This document shows positions 17,503-23,253 of a DNA stretch of 28,036 nt, one piece after another. A program made the position numbers and the translations under genes. The number at the start of each line of letters is the position of its first letter. Position 1 is the first letter of the stretch. Source of the DNA: Candidatus Dadabacteria bacterium RIFCSPHIGHO2_12_FULL_53_21 (GTDB lineage: Bacteria; Desulfobacterota_D; UBA1144; Nemesobacterales; UBA2774); contig MFCJ01000092.1 of the NCBI GenBank assembly GCA_001775255.1, positions 2,216-30,251 on the forward strand, read 5' to 3'. The notes under the pieces were generated by a model, which was not told the DNA's origin, made no database searches, and worked only from the letters and a program-made list of their open reading frames with translations.

Positions 17503-17940
17503 ATGTTAAGCTCGATATTCCGTACGAGTGACGATATAGGCGCGTTCGTTGCGAGAATCACGCTCGGGGTAGTCATGCTCCCGCACGGCTTACAGAAACT
17601 CCTGGGACTATTCGGGGGCGCGGGTTTCTCGGGCACTGTCGAATTCTTCGTGAGCAGCGGTATTCCTGCTTTCGTCGCGATCCTCATAATCATAGGTGAA
17701 TCGTTCGGCGCCATCGGCCTTATAGCGGGATTCCTTAGCCGGCTGGCGGCCCTGGGAATAACCGTCATCATGCTCGGGGCAATCGTTACCGTTCATCTCC
17801 AGAACGGCTTTTTTATGAACTGGGGAGGCACGGCTGCGGGAGAAGGATTCGAGTTCCATTTGCTGGCTGTAGGGCTGGGATTGATCGTGCTCATCAAGGG
17901 CGGAGGCATCTGGTCGGTAGACCGCGCCATTTCTAAATAA
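17503..17940 (+). CDS. DoxX family membrane protein
   Basis: A 145-residue four-helix membrane protein of the DoxX/SURF4-like family. Family features are the N-terminal ARITLGVVMLPHGLQKLLGLFGG (first helix with a conserved His-Gly), then FFVSSGIPAFVAILIIIGESFGAIGLIAGFLSRLAALGITVIMLGAIVTVH (second and third helices) and a loop NGFFMNWGGTAAGEGFEFHLLAVGLGLIVLIKGGG leading to the last helix. Relatives are quinol-linked oxidoreductase subunits or stress-response membrane proteins; the exact reaction is not known for this branch. AGGGGG is six bases before ATG. It stands alone between two gene-poor stretches, downstream of the polyketide cassette and upstream of the second repressor, which makes it a possible target of the latter. 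Confidence 0.9.
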   Translation: MLSSIFRTSDDIGAFVARITLGVVMLPHGLQKLLGLFGGAGFSGTVEFFVSSGIPAFVAILIIIGESFGAIGLIAGFLSRLAALGITVIMLGAIVTVHLQNGFFMNWGGTAAGEGFEFHLLAVGLGLIVLIKGGGIWSVDRAISK

Positions 17941-18229
17941 CAACACGCCCGCCGGGGAACCGGCTGTGGGAGGGGGGAATTATTATATGTTGTTTATTCT
18001 GTCCCCAGGGCCTTGGTTTAGGGAGTATTCGCATCACTCCCCTACCCCGTTGTTGATTCCATCCGGCATTAAGCCCCGGATTCTATTCCGAGTCGCATAG
18101 CCTGAATTATTATTGCCTGAACCGGCCCGGCCGCCCGGCTTTCCCATATAATTGCGAATTAACCCCAAAATCCATCTCCCATTAAATTCAGGCACGCCAT
18201 AAATTATAAATGATTTAAGATGTGCCGAT
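17941..18229 (+). other. Non-coding gap with small hairpins after doxX
   Basis: No gene is seen. There is a GCCGG-GGAA-CCGGC hairpin just after doxX (about 17950-17963) and a GGGAGT...ACTCCC hairpin at 18021-18041. Neither is followed by a clean T run, so they are at best weak terminators. The right end becomes AT-rich toward the promoter of the second repressor. Confidence 0.45.
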
Positions 18230-18258
18230 TTGATTTTACAAAGCTCATCATATACAAT
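18230..18258 (+). promoter_or_regulatory. Promoter of the second SdpR/ArsR-like gene
   Basis: TTGATT (18230-18235) and TACAAT (18253-18258) are separated by exactly 17 bases. Transcription would begin near 18265, giving a leader of about 37 bases to the ATG at 18302. This supports the ATG at 18302 over the in-frame TTG at 18230, which lies in the -35 itself. Confidence 0.55.
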
Positions 18259-18301
18259 GAATTTTCATAATTTTCTAATTTTGAATGAGACGGGGGATGA
18301 A

Positions 18302-18559
18302 ATGGGTTGTGCTTTCAAAGCAATAAGCGACGAACGAAGAAGGATGATTCTTAAAATATTAGGGAAAAGCGACGCAAGCGCCGGTGAAATAGCGAGCAAA
18401 TTCAACATTTCACAGCCGACTGTCTCGAACCATCTGAAAATCCTGAAAGAAGCCGGATTGATTACGGAGCAAAAAATAAAACAGAACAGAATATATTCAT
18501 TAAACAGGACGGAGCTCAGAAAAATCATAGAAAGGATCGAGGAGTTAATCGGGCGGTAA
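18302..18559 (+). CDS. ArsR-family (SdpR-like) transcriptional repressor, copy 2
   Basis: An 85-residue winged-helix protein beginning MGCAFKAISDERRRMILKIL, with recognition helix FNISQPTVSNHLKILKEAGLI and wing KIKQNRIYSLN. It is about 60% identical to the repressor at 14654 over 68 residues, including the shared Cys3, so the pair are recent paralogues or were acquired together. The frame extends upstream to 18230, but that part lacks similarity to copy 1 and overlaps the promoter, so I use the ATG at 18302 with GGGGGA as ribosome site. The C-terminus is helical and charged (RKIIERIEELIGR), probably a dimer helix. There is no metal-binding box. The regulated gene is unknown; autoregulation is typical for this branch. 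Confidence 0.88.
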   Translation: MGCAFKAISDERRRMILKILGKSDASAGEIASKFNISQPTVSNHLKILKEAGLITEQKIKQNRIYSLNRTELRKIIERIEELIGR

Positions 18560-18784
18560 AACGCGCGCCCGAACATACCCACTCGAGTAATATCGTACAA
18601 ATTAGCAAATTTTTATTTTCGAAATAACCGCCGGGAGAAATTCCAAATTTATTAACCGACTAATCACCTGTTGTATATACATCGTTGTTCGGATATCCGC
18701 CCATATACCAAAAGCGGAGATCGGCACTGATTCCTAAACATCCCGGCTTGAGTTATACTAGGATTCGATAAAAACGATATAGCA

Positions 18785-18805
18785 CCCGGGCATTTGAATG
18801 CCGGG
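18785..18805 (+). promoter_or_regulatory. Hairpin just before the M20 peptidase ribosome site
   Basis: CCCGGGCAT and ATGCCGGG pair over eight bases with one bulged G around a 4-base loop. The right arm ends one base before the AGGGAG ribosome site at 18807-18812. It could hold the site open or serve as the end of a short upstream transcript; no T run follows. Confidence 0.4.
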
Positions 18806-18817
18806 CAGGGAGTTTTT

Positions 18818-19987
18818 ATGATAAATACGGAAAGAATGACCGAGCACGTGATGGACATCATAAGAATAGACAGTCCTTCGAGGAGGGAAAAGGAAGTCGC
18901 CCTCAGGCTTGAGAAAGAAATGAAGGAGCTGGGGGCAGAATGCTTTTATGACGCCGCCGGGGATAAGGTAAACGGCAACGTAGGTAATCTCATCGTAAAG
19001 CTCAAAGGAAATAAATCAGGCGTTCCTCCCTTTTTTCTATCGGCGCATATGGACACGGTAGAACCCGGTGAAGGCATTAAGCCCAAGATCGAGAACGGCA
19101 TAATAAAGAGTGACGGGACCACTATACTGGGGAGCGATGATAAAAGCGGGGTCGCAGTAATCGTGGAAGTGCTCAGGACGCTGAAAGAGAAAAAAATACC
19201 GCATGGGGATATAGAAGTAGCATTCACCATATGCGAAGAGGTCGGTCTCCTGGGCGCAAAGTATATAGACATTTCGAAATTCGATTCCAGCTACGGAATC
19301 GTGCTCGACAGCAGCACCCCTTCGAGGCTCGTCCTGAGGTGCCCTTCCGCGGTAAAGATGGAGTTCACGGTGCACGGCCTCGAAGCGCATGCGGGCGTAT
19401 GTCCCGAGAACGGGATAAGCGCGATAAAGATCGCAAGCGAAGCAATAGCTCAGATGAATCTAGGCAGGATCGACGACATTACTACAGCGAACATAGGGAT
19501 AATACAGGGAGGGAGGGCGACGAACATCATCCCCAACCTCGTCAAGGCCGTGGGGGAAGCGAGGAGCCACAGCGAGGAATCGCTCAAGGCACAGGTCGAT
19601 CACATGCGGCAGTGTTTCCACGACGCGGTTTCCAGATACGAAGTCACTATCCACGACGACCTTTCATTAGAGGGTACGACGCGCGTTGCGACGCTCGAGG
19701 AGAAGATCGACAGGAGCTACGACAGGATGGACGTCCCCCCGGGATCGGTACCCGCGCGGCTCGTGGAGACCGCCGCCCTGAACCTCGGACATAAGATCGA
19801 ACACCACACGAGCGGTGGCGGGTGCGACGCTAATTATTTCAACAAGATGGGGGTAGAGTGCGTGAACCTGGGAACGGGGATGTACGAGCTCCATACTGTA
19901 AACGAGTATCTCGTGCTCGAGGAGTTTTTCCGCTGCTCGGAAATAGTCCTCGAATCGGTAAAGCTGAACGCTCTCAATATGCGCTAA
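18818..19987 (+). CDS. M20 family metallopeptidase, PepT-like (tripeptidase/aminoacyl peptidase)
   Basis: A 389-residue cytosolic two-zinc exopeptidase of the M20 family with a lid/dimerisation domain. Metal and catalytic residues are in place: H77 and D79 (SAHMDTVEPG), the bridging Asp at D107 (LGSDDKSG), E140-E141 (CEEVGLLGAK), D164 (VLDSS) and the last His in the C-terminal MYELHTVNEYL. The lid spans about residues 175-290 (VKMEFTVHGLEAHAGVCPENGISAIKIA...). The LGSDDKSGVA and VHGLEAHAGV forms fit the peptidase T-like branch. The ATG at 18818 has AGGGAG five bases upstream; the in-frame TTG at 18794 is inside a hairpin and less likely. Substrate is not certain; it may act on tripeptides. 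Confidence 0.9.
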   Translation: MINTERMTEHVMDIIRIDSPSRREKEVALRLEKEMKELGAECFYDAAGDKVNGNVGNLIVKLKGNKSGVPPFFLSAHMDTVEPGEGIKPKIENGIIKSDGTTILGSDDKSGVAVIVEVLRTLKEKKIPHGDIEVAFTICEEVGLLGAKYIDISKFDSSYGIVLDSSTPSRLVLRCPSAVKMEFTVHGLEAHAGVCPENGISAIKIASEAIAQMNLGRIDDITTANIGIIQGGRATNIIPNLVKAVGEARSHSEESLKAQVDHMRQCFHDAVSRYEVTIHDDLSLEGTTRVATLEEKIDRSYDRMDVPPGSVPARLVETAALNLGHKIEHHTSGGGCDANYFNKMGVECVNLGTGMYELHTVNEYLVLEEFFRCSEIVLESVKLNALNMR

Positions 19988-20050
19988 ACTTACATCGACG
20001 GCAGAACGGATCTTTACCAGGCATTTCCCTATAGAAACCCAGGAAAGCTC

Positions 20051-20431
20051 ATGAGCAAGAACGCCCTTATAATAGTGGACCACGGCAGCACGGTGGAGGA
20101 AGCAAACGATATGCTCGCCGATATAGCCGAGCTGATTAAATCGAACGAGAAATGCGGTTTCGATATAGTAAGGTACTGCCACATGGAGCTCGCTGAACCC
20201 ACAATCGCGCAGGCATTTGACGCGTGCGCCGCCGAGGGCGCAAGCCACATCGTGATACACCCCTACTTTCTGGCTCCCGGAAAGCACTCAAAACAGGACA
20301 TACCCAGAATGGCAGCCGAGGCCGCGAGCAAGCATAAGGGCATGACCTACTGCGTAACGGAGCCCCTGAGTGTCCACGAAAATATTATAGAGGTAATCCT
20401 CGAAAGGGCGAAAGTCGAGAAAAGAATATAG
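20051..20431 (+). CDS. CbiX-type sirohydrochlorin chelatase, short single-domain form
   Basis: A 126-residue protein of the small CbiX/SirB chelatase family, which inserts Co or Fe into sirohydrochlorin for cobalamin or siroheme. The family marks are the N-terminal LIIVDHGSTVEEAN with H11 and the second His cluster VIHPYFLAPGKHSKQDIPRMA with H70 and H79. One domain only, so it would act as a homodimer like archaeal CbiX-S. No other tetrapyrrole gene is in the window, but a siroheme-requiring nitrite/sulfite reductase is encoded at the right end, which makes iron insertion for siroheme (SirB-like) an attractive inference. Metal choice cannot be read from sequence. AGGAAAG precedes the ATG. Confidence 0.85.
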   Translation: MSKNALIIVDHGSTVEEANDMLADIAELIKSNEKCGFDIVRYCHMELAEPTIAQAFDACAAEGASHIVIHPYFLAPGKHSKQDIPRMAAEAASKHKGMTYCVTEPLSVHENIIEVILERAKVEKRI

Positions 20432-20436
20432 ATTGA

Positions 20437-20487
20437 TTCCGGCCCCCGTAAGGGGGGTTTGAGAGCTCAAGGGTATTCACGCCGGAA
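20437..20487 (+). other. Structured intergenic RNA element between the chelatase and HAD genes
   Basis: TTCCGGC (20437-20443) and GCCGGAA (20481-20487) form a perfect 7-base outer stem. Inside are a CCCC-GTAA-GGGG type hairpin capped by a GNRA tetraloop (about 20443-20456) and GAGCTC. The HAD gene starts 16 bases later with no ribosome site, so the element may be a leader structure or a weak terminator (TTTG follows the inner hairpin). Confidence 0.4.
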
Positions 20488-20502
20488 ACTCAATACCAGA
20501 AA

Positions 20503-21261
20503 ATGAAAAAGTATACGACCGTCATTTTCGACCTCTTCGATACCATATTCGACTTCAACTTCAGCCGTCTTCCCTCTATCGATCTAAAGGGGGTGAGGTC
20601 GAGGACAACGAGTCACGAGGTATATTCAGTCTTCGCCGGATACTACCCGGCTATCTCTTTCGCGGAGTTCTATCCTTATTTCATCGAAAGCTATCGCCAG
20701 TTCCAGGATATGAAGCAGGTCGAGTGGAGAGAGTTCCCGAACCGCGACAGGTTCAAGCTTATGATGCGCAATATGGACATCCCCGGCGATTCGAACACCG
20801 AGGCCGCGGCGGACGGAATGGTGCGGGCCCATATGGAGGGTCTTGCGAGTGCGGTCGAATTCCCTGAAGAGAATGAGAAAGCGCTGGATGACGTGGAAAA
20901 AAAAGGGTACCGCATGGCTATTATTTCCAATTTCGATTACGCGCCTGCGGCATATGCGCTCATAGAGAAGTTCCGGATAGGACGGTTTTTCGAGAAAATA
21001 ATCATATCGGAAGAAGTAGGCTGGAGGAAGCCGAAGCCCGTAATTTTCAGGAGGGCGATGGAGCTCCTGAGCATAAAGCCGGAGGACGGAATTTTCGTGG
21101 GTGATAATTTCAGGGCGGATATATGCGGGGCGAAGGATGTGGGCATGGACGCCGTATGGCTTAACAATAAAAACGAGGCGGCGGGAAATTTAAACCCCGA
21201 ACCCGATTATATCATTCCGTCATTCCCGGACATCGCGGTTATTCTCCCCGCTTTAAAATAA
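20503..21261 (+). CDS. HAD-superfamily hydrolase
   Basis: A 252-residue haloacid dehalogenase-like enzyme. Motif I reads FDLFDTIFD with nucleophile D10. The usual second Asp at the +2 place is Phe12, and Asp13 follows. Motif II is AIISNFD, motif III the Lys in GWRKPKPVIF, and motif IV is GIFVGDNFRADICGA. A helical cap lies between motifs I and II (about 20-130). Proteins with the DLFDT form occur among 2-haloacid dehalogenase-like and phosphatase members, so the substrate is uncertain. No ribosome site is visible before the ATG. A clear terminator follows the stop. It may be co-transcribed with the CbiX-like gene 71 bases upstream. Confidence 0.88.
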   Translation: MKKYTTVIFDLFDTIFDFNFSRLPSIDLKGVRSRTTSHEVYSVFAGYYPAISFAEFYPYFIESYRQFQDMKQVEWREFPNRDRFKLMMRNMDIPGDSNTEAAADGMVRAHMEGLASAVEFPEENEKALDDVEKKGYRMAIISNFDYAPAAYALIEKFRIGRFFEKIIISEEVGWRKPKPVIFRRAMELLSIKPEDGIFVGDNFRADICGAKDVGMDAVWLNNKNEAAGNLNPEPDYIIPSFPDIAVILPALK

Positions 21262-21262
21262 G

Positions 21263-21301
21263 AAACGGAACCCGTGATATGGGATCCGGGGCTCCGTTTT
21301 T
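21263..21301 (+). terminator. Rho-independent terminator after the HAD gene
   Basis: AAACGGA (21263-21269) with following ACCCG pairs with CCGGGGCTCCGTTT in the right arm, broken by one mismatch and a bulge, and ends in TTTTT at about 21297-21301. It begins two bases after the stop codon. Confidence 0.85.
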
Positions 21302-21377
21302 GTGTTGTCCTATATTAAGGCAGATACCTTCATGACGCCCTGCCTGTTCCGAAATTAACTTCCCTCGGCTCAATCCG

Positions 21378-22835
21378 TCATTCGAGTGTGACGCTGACGT
21401 CATATCTTATAGGCGAAGCTTTGGCGGGAAAGCTTGCAGGCTCCACCAATACGTAAACGACCTCCTGCTCTTCAGGAGCGGTCCATGAGAGTCTCGTGAT
21501 TGCACCGGCATTCGCCGAGGACTTCTGAGCGACAATCACACGGTCCTGATCGAGAACGGTTATGTTAAACCCGGTATCCGTAGCAGGCGTTATTTTGATG
21601 CTCAGCTTCTGCTCCGATTTCATCGGCAATGAATAGTAATCCTTCTTGTCGTACCCCCAATCAGCGGACAGGTATCCAGCGTATTCCCCCGGTTCCATTT
21701 CCATAGCCTTATCGAAGACATCCCCCGCGTCGGTCGTACTCCCTATGTCGAAATTGTCCACGACCTTTACATAGTATGCGGTTCCCTTAGGGGTGGGATC
21801 GTATTCGTTCCCGGCGCTGAAATAGTACGTGTATTCGTCTTTCTCCGAATTTGTCATCCAGCTTATGGTCCTGAGAGTGCCTTCGCTTCCTATAATGTCC
21901 TCATCGACGACGAGGTTCCCTGCTTCGTTATAGATACCGACCCCGGCGTAAGGGTTCTCGCTGTCCGGCGTACGGACTCCTACGCTAAGCGTCTGTCCGG
22001 CTTTCAGCTTGAGTGAGAAATACTCCCTCGTGTTTTTGGCTATCGCGTGGTCTGTCTCATAATCACCCGGCTCGACAGGAACGGCGGTTTCAGGTCTGTC
22101 CCCTCCTTTGGGAAGAGTTTTCAGCTTCGAAACTGCCGGAGCTTCCTCGACCTGAGCGACCGCTTCCTCTTTTACTTCCGCCAGCGCCTGTTTCAGCTGA
22201 TCCGCGTTGTTGGCAGTGTAATACCTCCCTCCGCCCGCCTCGGCTATACAGCTTAGCTGCTCTTTTTCCTTCTGGCCGACATCGAAACCGACGACGTGCA
22301 CCTTAACGTTGATGCCCTTTTCCCTCAGGTCTTTTACATAGGTGCAGGCGTTTCCTTCGCAGGTTTCTTCCCCGTCGCTCACCAGTATAATGGTGGTCTC
22401 GTCTTCAGAAGCGCTCAGTTTCTCCCCGGCCGTCTGGAGTGATTTGGCGATAGGGGTTTTCCCTTTTGGTTGTATGGAGTTTATCTTGTCGATGAGGGCC
22501 TGCTTGTTTATCGCGCCGACCTCGACCATAGTCTCGATATCGTCGCAGTCCCCTTTACTCCTGTGCCCGTAAACCTCGAGGCCCACGTTCACGCTGTCGG
22601 GCAGGCCGTCGATCAGGTCCGTCATGACACCTTTAGCAACGTCCATCTTGGCTTTACCGTCTATCTGCCCCGCCATGCTCCCCGAAGCGTCGAGTATAAA
22701 GAGGAGATTAGTCCCCGACGACCCTCCCGCGGATTGCGCGAGGGAGGTATCGGCGTTTAGGACCATAAAAATTATTAGTGCCGGCAGGACTATCCCGTAT
22801 GTCATTTTTGAAATACCAGCAATATATTTCCGCAT
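21378..22835 (-). CDS. Secreted VWA-domain protein with two PPC-like repeats
   Basis: A 485-residue exported protein of unknown function. A signal peptide (MRKYIAGISK, hydrophobic core, cleavage near SLAQ at 31-34) is followed by a von Willebrand A domain (about 42-215) with an intact metal site D49-A-S51-G-S53, the Thr in KGKTPIAKSL and the Asp in VSDGEE. Two pairs of cysteines (GDCDD, ETCEGNAC, LSC) suggest disulfides. After a Glu/Ala linker come two beta domains that look like PPC-type modules (GDYETDHAIAKNTREYFSLKLKAGQTLSVGV and EYAGYLSADWGYDKKDYYSLPMKSEQKLSIKI). The ATG at 22835 has AGGAGG ten bases away; an ATG 9 bases further upstream is too close to that site. It likely binds proteins or surfaces by its metal site. 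Confidence 0.85.
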   Translation of the reverse strand: MRKYIAGISKMTYGIVLPALIIFMVLNADTSLAQSAGGSSGTNLLFILDASGSMAGQIDGKAKMDVAKGVMTDLIDGLPDSVNVGLEVYGHRSKGDCDDIETMVEVGAINKQALIDKINSIQPKGKTPIAKSLQTAGEKLSASEDETTIILVSDGEETCEGNACTYVKDLREKGINVKVHVVGFDVGQKEKEQLSCIAEAGGGRYYTANNADQLKQALAEVKEEAVAQVEEAPAVSKLKTLPKGGDRPETAVPVEPGDYETDHAIAKNTREYFSLKLKAGQTLSVGVRTPDSENPYAGVGIYNEAGNLVVDEDIIGSEGTLRTISWMTNSEKDEYTYYFSAGNEYDPTPKGTAYYVKVVDNFDIGSTTDAGDVFDKAMEMEPGEYAGYLSADWGYDKKDYYSLPMKSEQKLSIKITPATDTGFNITVLDQDRVIVAQKSSANAGAITRLSWTAPEEQEVVYVLVEPASFPAKASPIRYDVSVTLE

Positions 22836-22880
22836 ACCAAACATGCCTCCTTTGGTTTCCAGCATATACATCTATGACGA

Positions 22881-22924
22881 GGTATAGATTTATTTTGACA
22901 AAATGTCAATAGACCCGATATGAT
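22881..22924. promoter_or_regulatory. Overlapping divergent promoters sharing a palindromic -35 region
   Basis: The palindrome TTGACA-AAA-TGTCAA (22895-22909) supplies a perfect -35 hexamer to each strand. Minus strand: TTGACA (22904-22909), 17-base spacer, TATACC (22881-22886), reading into the VWA gene. Plus strand: TTGACA (22895-22900), 18-base spacer, TATGAT (22919-22924), reading into the DUF486 remnant and the acyl-CoA ligase. The two -35 elements are interleaved, so polymerase could occupy only one direction at a time. Confidence 0.6.
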
Positions 22925-22950
22925 TTATCGAGTGATTCTAATGTGTTGTC

Positions 22951-23184
22951 ACCGTTATTGAATATTTCGAAACCGGAGAACGCGGGAGCCGGGCGCCCTG
23001 CCCCGTCAACAAGTGGGGCTATGGGCAGTTCACCGCAGTTGAGCTGAAAACGATCCAGGAGGTTATTTCGCTGTCCGTATTTTCGATCTTCAGCGTGCTC
23101 CATCCGAACGAGCAGATGAGGTGGAACTACATACCGGGCTTCGCGCTTCTTGCCGCCGGGGCTTATTTTATATTCAGAAAGTGA
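22951..23184 (+). pseudogene. DUF486 (DMT-like small membrane protein) gene, C-terminal remnant
   Basis: The plus frame reads VIEYF, then a scrambled 8-10 residue patch, then PVNKWGYGQFTAVELKTIQEVIS, SVFSIFSVLH and GFALLAAGAYFIFRK before a TGA at 23182. This is the second half of DUF486 proteins, whose typical middle is FEYCLQVPANRIGYG followed by QLKTIQEVITL. The first 50 or so residues with two membrane helices are absent, there is no start codon, and a TAA at 22939 closes the frame upstream. The gene is therefore a 5'-deleted fragment. It lies between the bidirectional promoter and the acyl-CoA ligase, so a deletion may have fused this promoter to the ligase. Confidence 0.85.
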
Positions 23185-23253
23185 TTCTGCAAGCGCACCG
23201 CTATTTGTACGCAATGCCCGTTTCAAAGTAAAATTGAGGCACGGAGTAAAAAA

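Noticed and set aside
18230..18301. Upstream TTG start for the second repressor
   Set aside because: That stretch holds a good promoter, and the paralogue's N-terminus matches the ATG at 18302.
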